This document shows positions 54,096 to 61,533 of a stretch of 64,000 bases of DNA, piece after piece (the first letter of the stretch is position 1; every line of letters starts with the position of its first letter). The stretch is from Sphingomonadales bacterium (lineage in GTDB: Bacteria > Pseudomonadota > Alphaproteobacteria > Sphingomonadales > Sphingomonadaceae). The stretch spans positions 682,001-746,000 of the forward strand of contig JADJXT010000002.1 of the NCBI GenBank assembly GCA_016720115.1, given 5' to 3'. The notes beneath the pieces were generated by a model that saw only the letters and a list, made by a program, of their open reading frames with translations, was not told the DNA's origin and did not search any database. The position numbers were made by a program, and so were the translations under genes.

Positions 54096-55381
54096 TCCTC
54101 AAAGGTTCACAGCGCAGCGGCGGGAAACAGCTCGGCCTCCATCTGCTCAAGACCGAAGAGAATGAGCATGTCGAGATTCATGAAGTCTCTGGATTCGTGT
54201 CCGACACGGTGATGGGCGCGATGAATGAAGCCTATGCGCTCGCGCGCGGCACGAAATGCCAGCAATATCTCTTCTCGCTCTCGCTTAGCCCGCCCGCGCT
54301 CGAATCCGTGCGCGTCGAGACGTTCGAGAAAGCTCTGTCCGACATTGAGGAACGGCTGGGACTTGCAGGGCAACCGCGCATCGTCGTGTTCCACGAAAAA
54401 GAAGGGCGTCGCCATTGCCATGCCGTCTGGTCACGCATCGATGCGGACACCATGACGGCGAAGGAACTGCCCTTCTTCAAAAACAAGCTCAATGAGATTG
54501 GGAAACAGCTCTATCTCGAAAATGGCTGGGCGATGCCGAAGGGCTTTGAAAGCCCGAAGCTGCGCGATCCCCGCAGCTTCACATTGGACGAATGGCAACA
54601 GGCGAAGCGCGCTGGCATCGATCCTCGCGAACTCAAATCCGCCGTGCAAGATTGCTGGAAACATGCCGATAGCGTGGGCGCGTTCGCCGCTGCACTGGAA
54701 GAGCGCGGCCTGTTTCTCGCGCGTGGTGATCGGCGCGCATTCGTTGCAATCAATATCGACGGCGATGTGTTCGCCATCTCCCGCCTGATCGGCGGCAAGG
54801 CCAAAGACGTTGCCGCACGACTCGGCGATCCTGCACGCCTGCTATCGGTCGATGATGCCCGCGCCCGTATCGCATCCGACATCGCGCCGCGCCTGTCGCG
54901 CTATATCGCGGAGGCCAAGCGCATTGCCCGCACCAACATGGAACCCCTGATAGCCAAGCGTGAAGCGCTCAAGGTTCAGCATCATGCTGAACGCCAAGCC
55001 AAAGACAAATTCCTATCTGCGCGTTGGGACAATGAGCAACGCGCCCGAGCCGCCCGCATCCGCAAGGGATTTGCGGGCGCGTGGGATTTCCTGACAGGGC
55101 AGTATTTCAAAACCCGCAAACAGAATGAGATGGAAGCCAAATTTGCGCGTGAGCGCGATAGCCATGAGCGGCACGCTCTGATCCAGCGACAGCTAAAGGA
55201 TCGCCAAGCCCTTCAAGATTTGTTCCGTGAAAACCGCCGCAAGGAAGCCGAACGCATTCTCAGCCTCTATCGCGATGCTGCCGCATACAGGCGTATGCAG
55301 ACCGGCGAACGAGACAAGGATCAGGATCGCGGCTCCGTAACACTTCGCCCGAAACGGGATCGCGGGCTGGAACTCGGCTAG
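54092..55381 (+). CDS. relaxase/mobilisation nuclease
   Basis: 429 residues from ATG 54092. Relaxase N-domain: MILKGSQRSGGKQLGLHLL, a helix pair, and the metal-binding three-His motif HEKEGRRHCHAVWSRID with His101, His108 and His110. The catalytic Tyr of the family is not certain to me (candidates near residues 48-59). The C-terminal 170 residues are a charged Arg/Lys/Glu helix (EAKFARERDSHERHALIQRQ). The protein should nick oriT and lead the strand during transfer. It ends convergently, overlapping by 4 bp the next gene on the other strand. Confidence 0.85.
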   Translation: MILKGSQRSGGKQLGLHLLKTEENEHVEIHEVSGFVSDTVMGAMNEAYALARGTKCQQYLFSLSLSPPALESVRVETFEKALSDIEERLGLAGQPRIVVFHEKEGRRHCHAVWSRIDADTMTAKELPFFKNKLNEIGKQLYLENGWAMPKGFESPKLRDPRSFTLDEWQQAKRAGIDPRELKSAVQDCWKHADSVGAFAAALEERGLFLARGDRRAFVAINIDGDVFAISRLIGGKAKDVAARLGDPARLLSVDDARARIASDIAPRLSRYIAEAKRIARTNMEPLIAKREALKVQHHAERQAKDKFLSARWDNEQRARAARIRKGFAGAWDFLTGQYFKTRKQNEMEAKFARERDSHERHALIQRQLKDRQALQDLFRENRRKEAERILSLYRDAAAYRRMQTGERDKDQDRGSVTLRPKRDRGLELG

Positions 55382-55908
55382 GCTGGACTAACCTTCTTGC
55401 GAAGCTGGCCGAGAACTGATGCCAGATTCTGGCCGTCGCGCTTCAATTTCGTGAGCGTCGCGGCGGCTTCCGATTGTTCCATGACCAGCATGTTCCGCTC
55501 AGCCTGCCGTGCGCGAATAGCAAGACTGCGAATGAGCAATATCCATTGGCCGCTATGATCGACCGACACCTTGGCAACGCCGTGACACAGCATAGCACGG
55601 AATGCTTCATGGCTCGCGCGATACTGCATGAGTTCAACGTGGGCCACCCGACCAGCTCCGCCGAAGGGGGCTTCTGGTTCAATCGCCGCTGCCAAATCCT
55701 CGAACTTTTGACCAATTAGATGGCGCAGCCGAACCTTCTTGCCGGTCTCCTTCACGGCACCCAAGGCAAGCAACGTCTCAGTGACTGACATTTCGACCGT
55801 AGAGAAATGGTGCATACATGCACCACGCCAAGCATTTACCTCGGCGAATATTTCATCCCAGCTTTTGCCGTGAGTAAGAAGGGTAGAGTTGCTGGCAAGG
55901 ACGTCCAT
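55378..55908 (-). CDS. hypothetical protein of the element
   Basis: 176 residues from ATG 55908. All-helical prediction by eye: SWDEIFAEVNAWRGACMHHF, STVEMSVTETLLALGAVKET, then FEDLAAAIEPEAP, the helix ARQAERNMLVMEQSEAAATL and a basic end. No signal peptide, metal motif or known domain. Its 3' end overlaps the relaxase end. The early HHFSTVEMSVTE part resembles small proteins found beside mobile elements; no function is proposed. It reads leftward and is separated by 43 bp from the RepB-like gene. Confidence 0.7.
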   Translation of the reverse strand: MDVLASNSTLLTHGKSWDEIFAEVNAWRGACMHHFSTVEMSVTETLLALGAVKETGKKVRLRHLIGQKFEDLAAAIEPEAPFGGAGRVAHVELMQYRASHEAFRAMLCHGVAKVSVDHSGQWILLIRSLAIRARQAERNMLVMEQSEAAATLTKLKRDGQNLASVLGQLRKKVSPA

Positions 55909-55951
55909 TCACGCGCGATAGCGAACAAAAATTAAACGCCCGCTAATTCAG

Positions 55952-56845
55952 CTACGCCGCATTCCGCAACTGCACAATCCGCTGGAACTCGGCGAGCAAC
56001 TCGGGATGATGCCGCGCAAGGTGATGCACCACGCGCACATTTTCGATCAGACGGCATAGGTAGCCGGTCGCCAGAACGAGATCGAGATGATCGGTGCCGT
56101 AGCTCTGCTCGATCATGCGGAACTCGCGGTCGATGTTCGTTGCTTCCCGCTCCATATGATCGAGTTGTTCATCGCTGAGGCCGCGAACGGCCTTCTTCTT
56201 ATCGCTCACGAGCTGATGTTGCGGCGTCGCGGCCACGAGCGATTTGGCATAGGGCCATGAAAACTTGTTCATGGCGATCATGGTTTCAGCGGCCTCGATC
56301 TGCCGCATGGGGCGCATCTTCTTGAGTTCGCTGAACGTGTTGATCGGCACCATGCGATCTTGGAGCAGCTTTTCAACTTCCTCGCATATGCCGTCGAGCA
56401 AGCGGCGTTTGTCGCGGATCGTGGTGATGTTGACGTTGAGCGCGCGTGCGAGCCGTTCCTCCGAAACCCCCTTCTCAAGAGCTTTCAGGATCATCTTATG
56501 CTCCTGCACGATAGCCACGCGGTTGATACGCTTGTTGTAGGTGATGGCCTCGTCATCGGTGGCGATGAGGCAGACGACATCCATGTCGCCGCGCTCTTTC
56601 AAGATTTCGATGCGCATGTGGCCGTCCAGCAGCCGATAGCGATCCTCTTTGCCTTTGACGCGCACGACGACAGGCGGCTCGATAATGCCCACCTCGCGGA
56701 TCGATGCCGCGATCTGCCCATATTTGACGGACTTTTTGATCGTCGCGGTGACAGCGCGCATCGGCTCGATGTCGCCAAGCGGGATGCGCAGGCTCGTGGT
56801 TTCAAAGGCAAGTTTGATTTTTCGGTTTCGCGGGCTGCCGGTCAT
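55952..56845 (-). CDS. ParB/RepB-like protein with RepB C-terminal domain
   Basis: 297 residues; ATG 56845 overlaps the ParB-like gene stop (ATGA). N-terminal ParB nuclease/CTP-type fold: IPLGDIEPMRAVTATIKKSV, IREVGIIEPPVVVRV, YRLLDGHMRIEILKERG (DGHxR instead of the usual GERR/GHHR). HTH middle: VSEERLARALNVNITTIRDK. C-terminal part resembles plasmid partition RepB (FSELKKMRPMRQIEAAETMI). No ParA partner is present, so ordinary plasmid partition is unlikely. Confidence 0.82.
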   Translation of the reverse strand: MTGSPRNRKIKLAFETTSLRIPLGDIEPMRAVTATIKKSVKYGQIAASIREVGIIEPPVVVRVKGKEDRYRLLDGHMRIEILKERGDMDVVCLIATDDEAITYNKRINRVAIVQEHKMILKALEKGVSEERLARALNVNITTIRDKRRLLDGICEEVEKLLQDRMVPINTFSELKKMRPMRQIEAAETMIAMNKFSWPYAKSLVAATPQHQLVSDKKKAVRGLSDEQLDHMEREATNIDREFRMIEQSYGTDHLDLVLATGYLCRLIENVRVVHHLARHHPELLAEFQRIVQLRNAA

Positions 56846-57741
56846 TGGAGATTGATCCTGACGTTCTGAATGCGCTCAGCGACGCGGTTCGGCATTGATT
56901 CCAAGCCTTCGTCTTCGAGAAGCGCGACAAAGCTCTCGTCGTTCGAGAGCTGGCTCAAGGCTTCGACGATGAACACAAGGCGGTTCCGGGTCGCCTCGGT
57001 CTTGCGGATCATTAGGCGCTTGCGCTCGGTGTCTTCCTGAAAGGCTTTGACCAAGCCTTCCGGCGTTGTGGCCGCACCGTTCTCGACAATCTTCCTCAGT
57101 TTGGACGCTTTGCCCGATCGCTTCCTGACCTCGACCAAGCGGCGCGCAGCGATCAGCGCGCGACCGCGCAGGAGCTTGTCTTCATAGGCTTTATGAAGGG
57201 CCGCCTGAACGCCCTGATCGTCGGCCTCGCAGATTTCAAGCGCGACCGAGATGGGCAGATACCCCGCTTCGACGGCGGCGACGAGCCGTCGCTCGCCGCG
57301 TTCGAGCAATCTTCCGACACTATAGACATAGTTTGCGGAGAGGCCGGTCTTCTCGGCAATCTCGTTGTCGGAGTAGCCGCGCTGCCGCATTCCTACGATG
57401 TCTTGCAGGAGGTCCACGGCCTGATGCTGACGGCGCGCGCAGTTTTCGACGAGACTCGCCACCATGCAATCTTCGGCATCGGCTGTGACGATCAGCGCAG
57501 GAACTTCGGTCTGCCCCAGCTCACGAAAGGCTTCGAGCCGCCCTTGCCCACAGACGAGATCGTAGAGCAGGCCATCAGCACCCTGCCGCGAGGTCACTGT
57601 GATCGGGCGCTTAAGGCCGATTTCAGCGATATTCTCGACGATGCCTTTGTGAGTCTTTTTGCTGCGAAGGCGCGGATTGACGATGGTGATCCGGTCAATC
57701 GGGATCATCTCGACGCGCTGGGCGGGCCGCGCCATCGTCAC
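56842..57741 (-). CDS. ParB-like nuclease/DNA-binding protein
   Basis: 299 residues from GTG 57741, overlapping the recombinase stop (GTGA); ATG 57735 is an alternative. ParB N-domain: VEMIPIDRITIVNPRLRSKK, IGLKRPITVTSR, LVCGQGRLEAFRELGQTEVP, ASLVENCARRQ. HTH: GYSDNEIAEKTGLSANYVYS. C-terminal helices with ASKLRKIVENGAATTPEGLV. It differs from the other ParB-like protein in sequence, so the pair is not a recent duplication. With the recombinase it likely recognises element DNA; role unproven. Confidence 0.85.
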   Translation of the reverse strand: MTMARPAQRVEMIPIDRITIVNPRLRSKKTHKGIVENIAEIGLKRPITVTSRQGADGLLYDLVCGQGRLEAFRELGQTEVPALIVTADAEDCMVASLVENCARRQHQAVDLLQDIVGMRQRGYSDNEIAEKTGLSANYVYSVGRLLERGERRLVAAVEAGYLPISVALEICEADDQGVQAALHKAYEDKLLRGRALIAARRLVEVRKRSGKASKLRKIVENGAATTPEGLVKAFQEDTERKRLMIRKTEATRNRLVFIVEALSQLSNDESFVALLEDEGLESMPNRVAERIQNVRINLQ

Positions 57742-59309
57742 GCCGCCCGCCGAAACGGCGCGCGCTCCGCGAGTGCGAAGAATTCGTCGAGCGATACATA
57801 TCGGAAAGCATCGAGCGAAAGACCGTTATGCTCTGCGAGCCGCAATACGCCTTCGGCAAGGCTCATATGCGGCAATATATAATAGTCGTGTGGGTTCATA
57901 TTGTCCTCGTCCATTCTGACGCAGATGGTGATGTCGGGGCGAAGGCTCTCGTCGAGCCGGATTTTCCAGCGGCGATTGCCGCCGCGTGTGAGCTTGCAGC
58001 GCGCGATCACGATGGATGCGGTGATCTCTTCGTTGATAAGCAGCGTATCATTTTCGAGATTCTGGATGGCTGTGCCACCAGCCGCGCGCACGCCCTCGAT
58101 CACGCTCTTCACGATTGACGGGTGCATCTTGCGCAGCGCGCGATTGATTTCGAGATAGCGGTAATCATGATCGGGGACATATCCGACCAAGGAGTAGGCG
58201 CGGAGCAGACTGCCGAAGCGCGACTGAAAGGCGCTGCTCGATGGTCCATCCTCGCACTCGTCGATAATCAAGCCCGAAAGCGTGCCATTCTTCGCGAGAA
58301 TGTCGGCGAGCAAGGCGAGCATTTCCTCATCGGAAAGGCGCTGTGACCGCTGCTCGATAATGAGCCGCGCGGCATCGAAAACGTCCTGCGACACGATCGC
58401 GGGAAACGCCTGATCGTGCCTGATCCAGTCGGCCGGATCGTTGCGGACATGCTTGGTTTTCAGCTTGAAGGATGTGCGGCCCCACACGTTATGGCCCGCA
58501 TATTTGTCGTTGATGAGAATCTGGTGGACCGCGCCGCGCGACCACGGGCGTTCCAGATCGGACATGATGCCTTGCGTATTGAGCCAGTCGGCGATTTGTC
58601 GTTCCGTCTGCCGCTCATCCACGAACCGGCGATAGATTTCACGGACGATGGCGACTTCTTCATCCGGCCCCTGAACGAGCACGACGCGATCCGTCGCGAT
58701 GCTCTTGTGTTCGCCGCGATCCAATATGCCCTTATGCTGACCGCGCTCATCGATGAGCATCCGGCGCAATCCGAATCCCGGCGGACCACCCTGCCGATAG
58801 CCAAGGGTGATGAGGCGGCACTGCCCCTTGAACACCTTGACTGACAGCTCGCGGCTATAGTCCCCTGCCATTGCCCGCTTCACGGTTTTCATCACGGATG
58901 ACCCGGTCGTTCCGTCATTCTCGAATTGTTCAGCGCAATAATGCACGGCGATGCCGCCCCGCTTGCAGGACAATTCATAGTATGCGGCCTCATCGGGGTC
59001 TTGAAACCGTCCCCAACGGCTTACGTCATAAACGAGGATCGCTTCAAAATCGGCATCGCCGTTCTCGATATCGGCCAAGAGCTTCTGTAGAGATGTGCGC
59101 CCCTTTATGCCGAGACCGCTTTTGCCCTTGTCGGCATATGTGCGGACGATTTCGAAACCGCGTCGCTCGGCGTATGCGCGGATTTCTGCCGACTGGTTAT
59201 CGGTCGAGTATTTCTGATGCTCGGTGGACATGCGGACATATTCGGCTGCCCGTTTCAGCGGCCTTTCGTCGTCTGGCCCGTCCTTATCTGTCCTCCACTC
59301 GATAACCAT
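57738..59309 (-). CDS. large serine recombinase
   Basis: 523 residues from ATG 59309 (MVIEWRTDKDGPDDERPLKR); the frame is open to 59462 but that part lies opposite the HTH gene. Resolvase domain: AAEYVRMSTEHQKYSTDNQ with Ser28 as nucleophile and Arg26, YDVSRWGRFQDPDEAAYYE, and VKRAMAGDYSRELSVKVFKG. Recombinase domain: LGYRQGGPPGFGLRRM, RPWSRGAVHQILINDKYAGH. The long C-terminal part has no zinc ribbon cysteine set. It probably integrates and excises the element, alone or with the ParB-like partners it overlaps. Confidence 0.9.
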   Translation of the reverse strand: MVIEWRTDKDGPDDERPLKRAAEYVRMSTEHQKYSTDNQSAEIRAYAERRGFEIVRTYADKGKSGLGIKGRTSLQKLLADIENGDADFEAILVYDVSRWGRFQDPDEAAYYELSCKRGGIAVHYCAEQFENDGTTGSSVMKTVKRAMAGDYSRELSVKVFKGQCRLITLGYRQGGPPGFGLRRMLIDERGQHKGILDRGEHKSIATDRVVLVQGPDEEVAIVREIYRRFVDERQTERQIADWLNTQGIMSDLERPWSRGAVHQILINDKYAGHNVWGRTSFKLKTKHVRNDPADWIRHDQAFPAIVSQDVFDAARLIIEQRSQRLSDEEMLALLADILAKNGTLSGLIIDECEDGPSSSAFQSRFGSLLRAYSLVGYVPDHDYRYLEINRALRKMHPSIVKSVIEGVRAAGGTAIQNLENDTLLINEEITASIVIARCKLTRGGNRRWKIRLDESLRPDITICVRMDEDNMNPHDYYILPHMSLAEGVLRLAEHNGLSLDAFRYVSLDEFFALAERAPFRRAA

Positions 59310-59383
59310 TGATACGCCCTGGTGTTGATCGTTCGCTTTCCTGTCGGCTGCTGTCGCCCTCCTAACAGCAAAGGAGAGGTAAC

Positions 59384-59734
59384 ATGTTGCCGAAGAAGGG
59401 AAGTTCATTTCCAATTGGTCGCGCTGGGTTGACGGAAGCGGAGTTCGCGCAAGTGATCGCATCGGCCCTGAAGGTCGAATTCGGATCAGCCCGAAACGGA
59501 ATTAAGATCATCACGCAATGGACCGGCGTTAGTCAGCGCACGGCCAAAAACTGGCTGAGCGGCAAAAATGCGCCCAGCGGTGTGCATCTCGTCATGCTGG
59601 CAAGGGAGTCCAATGCCGTCCTGAAGGCGCTGATGCTGATGGCGGAACGCCCCGAAATGTCGCTGGGAGCAAGCCTGTTGTCCCTAAAACGCCTACTGGC
59701 AGAGACAATGGCAACTCTCGATCAGATGATGTGA
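59384..59734 (+). CDS. small HTH protein, likely regulator of the element
   Basis: 116 residues from ATG 59384 (GGAGAGG before). HTH at residues 40-65: GIKIITQWTGVSQRTAKNWL, SGKNAPSGVHLVMLARES, followed by a helical tail. Similar small HTH proteins occur on alphaproteobacterial conjugative elements. It is divergent from the recombinase gene, 74 bp apart, so it may control that promoter. Confidence 0.8.
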   Translation: MLPKKGSSFPIGRAGLTEAEFAQVIASALKVEFGSARNGIKIITQWTGVSQRTAKNWLSGKNAPSGVHLVMLARESNAVLKALMLMAERPEMSLGASLLSLKRLLAETMATLDQMM

Positions 59735-59823
59735 CGTGTGCCGGATCGGTCGAAACAGACCGATCCGCCCATGTTGAATTAAATCTCTGAATTTGCTAGA
59801 TTTGATTCAACAAAAGGAACTGC

Positions 59824-60564
59824 ATGAAATGCGCGCATAACAAAAATCAGACTGGCTTCACGCTCGTCGAAATCTCCATCGTGATGATTATCATCGGCCT
59901 GCTGATCGGCGGCACATTCGGCGGGAGGAAGCTCGTCGAGAATATGCAGGTGAACAAGACCGTGCAGGATTTGAAGTCATTCGACTCTGCCGGTCTGACC
60001 TTCAAAGATATATATGGCCGCCTTCCCGGCGACCTCCCCAATCCGAGCACCCGTTTACCGAGATGCGCCGCAGCGCCTTGTTCGGTGGGAGGTAACGGAA
60101 ACAGAAGGATCGGCGACGATCCCTATGACGCTGCTCTAAGCGCAACGAGCGAGCGGTTCGTGTTCTGGCAGCATCTCTTGGCCGCCAATCTGATTTCAAA
60201 TGTGACCCCCACAAACGATCTTCGCTTTGGCGAGGGCCAGCCCGCCAACCCAATGGCTGGAGGATACCGATTGATCGGCTTTCAACCCTATTCGATAATG
60301 GGAACGGGGCAAATGGTGGGGAAACATCTATTTTGGATTTCCGAGCGATATAGCGACGCATTCCAAGCTGCACCTACTGGCACGCAACTCCAAGATGCAG
60401 CAGATTGCCGTCTTGTTCAGCAACTTGATATAAAGGGCGACGATGGACGTCCAACAACGGGCCGAATTCAAAATTTCGTCTGCAATGACAATCCGAGTTC
60501 GACGTCTGCAAACTGGGCAAACCTAGATCTACAGGCTGCGATACTTTACACTCTCGCGTATTGA
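59824..60564 (+). CDS. prepilin-type protein, orphan
   Basis: 246 residues from ATG 59824 (AAAGGA before). Type IV prepilin signal: cut after Gly11 in NQTGFTLVEISIVMIIIGLL, with Glu5 of the mature chain (Glu16) and a long N-terminal helix. The C-terminal part holds two cysteine pairs (RCAAAPCSVG; ADCRLVQQ with FVCNDNP), Asn/Gly-rich loops and no second pilus gene beside it. It may be a minor pilin or a T2SS pseudopilin. A GC drop in some codons (AAA, ATA, TTT) and the location suggest transfer with the accessory region. Confidence 0.85.
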   Translation: MKCAHNKNQTGFTLVEISIVMIIIGLLIGGTFGGRKLVENMQVNKTVQDLKSFDSAGLTFKDIYGRLPGDLPNPSTRLPRCAAAPCSVGGNGNRRIGDDPYDAALSATSERFVFWQHLLAANLISNVTPTNDLRFGEGQPANPMAGGYRLIGFQPYSIMGTGQMVGKHLFWISERYSDAFQAAPTGTQLQDAADCRLVQQLDIKGDDGRPTTGRIQNFVCNDNPSSTSANWANLDLQAAILYTLAY

Positions 60565-60795
60565 TCCTGCGGCTTCGATCCTCGTTCGCCTTCCTCCCTT
60601 CATCCACCGCCACATGATCCGCTAATTTGGCGAACCTATCCGCGCCCGAATGGGTGATAGGTGCAAGGCGGGATTGTGATCCCTGCCCTTCTCCACGTTC
60701 GTTGCGATCACAGGTGATGCCCCTTCATCCGGTGCGCGGATGCACGTCCTCCAACGCGGCTCATGGTGAGCGGCGCATAGCAAATGGAGGAAGCC

Positions 60796-60969
60796 ATGAA
60801 CTTCAATCTCACCCGCACCGATCTTGCGACCAAATCCACATCGCAGCTCGCGGCCCTGTTCCAACAGGCGTCAACGGCCATCGCGGCGAACCAGACCCCC
60901 GCCGCATCGGCGCACACGCTTATCGTGATGATCGCGCAGGAACTCGGCCGCCGTGGTCCAGCGCCATAG
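60796..60969 (+). CDS. small conserved-type protein
   Basis: 57 residues from ATG 60796, chosen because GGAGG stands five bases before; ATG 60784 lacks one. Two helices (TKSTSQLAALFQQASTAIAA and ASAHTLIVMIAQELGRR) separated by NQTPA. No known motif. Similar short helical proteins accompany DUF736-type genes on alphaproteobacterial elements. The region 60565-60795 before it has no gene that I can support. Confidence 0.6.
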   Translation: MNFNLTRTDLATKSTSQLAALFQQASTAIAANQTPAASAHTLIVMIAQELGRRGPAP

Positions 60970-61002
60970 CGGTGCTTGCTCACGAAGCCCCGAAGGGGAG
61001 CG

Positions 61003-61197
61003 TTAGCTCCCCTTCTTGTCGTCGGCGGTGCGCATCACGACGCGGCCATTCACGGGGATCGCGTTCAAGATGAGCGTAAAGCCGTTTCCGTCCTTGGTCG
61101 CGAATGCGACGCCGATGTCGGTCCAGCGGGCATTGTCACCATCACCCGTCACATTGAACAAGCGGTGGCTCGGGCGGTTCTTGGTTGCATCGGTCAT
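61003..61197 (-). CDS. small protein, DUF736-like region of mobile elements
   Basis: 64 residues from ATG 61197 (GGAG before). MTDATKNRPSHRLFNVTGDG, then DIGVAFATKDGNGFTLILNA and IPVNGRVVMRTADDKKG: a small all-beta domain whose wording, with the RTAD end, is often met on conjugative elements and plasmids of sphingomonads. Function unknown. It faces the previous small gene, 33 bp apart. Confidence 0.65.
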   Translation of the reverse strand: MTDATKNRPSHRLFNVTGDGDNARWTDIGVAFATKDGNGFTLILNAIPVNGRVVMRTADDKKGS

Positions 61198-61533
61198 TGT
61201 CTGTCTCCTTCGGTGTTCGCCGAAGGACAATTCCCTCGGCTTCATGGGGAGACTCGTGACCTGACGAGGAAGGCGCGGATCAAAGGCTTCGCGCACGCGA
61301 ACTCGCGCGGAGCTGCACAACCCCGCACTTGATGCGGGGGCGGAAGCGAGCGGTCTTGATCCGTGTCGCGGCTGGTCAAAATCCCATGAATGATTGCCGT
61401 GGGAATGTCCTTGCTGCCGGCGACACACGAAAAGGAGACAGCGCCGAGAAGACCTCTCGACAACGCCTCCCTTTCAATGACGGCTTAGGGGGGCCGTCAT
61501 CTGTGTGTCACCGACACCGCCCTCGCTGGACGA
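61198..61533. other. 336-bp gap without a gene; two hairpins
   Basis: No reading frame with a plausible start was found. CCCCGCA...TGCGGGG (61321-61338) and ATGACGGC/GCCGTCAT (61477-61484/61493-61500) can form hairpins. The second lies 34 bp after the stop of the repeat protein and may mark the end of its transcript. It has no T-run. The left part is the promoter region of the small gene at 61197. Confidence 0.5.

Larger units (their letters stand above)
53533..59309. mobile_element. putative mobilisable integrated element (core)
   Basis: A block of mobility genes between a chromosomal terminator and unrelated genes: small protein, MobC-like, relaxase, an unknown gene, RepB-like and ParB-like proteins and a serine recombinase. 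Genes within it are tightly packed and overlap by 4 bp. No type IV secretion genes are present, so it could only move with a helper. The ends were not found: no direct repeats or tRNA target could be identified at 53.5 kb, and the right end may lie beyond 61 kb or outside the window. Confidence 0.55.
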
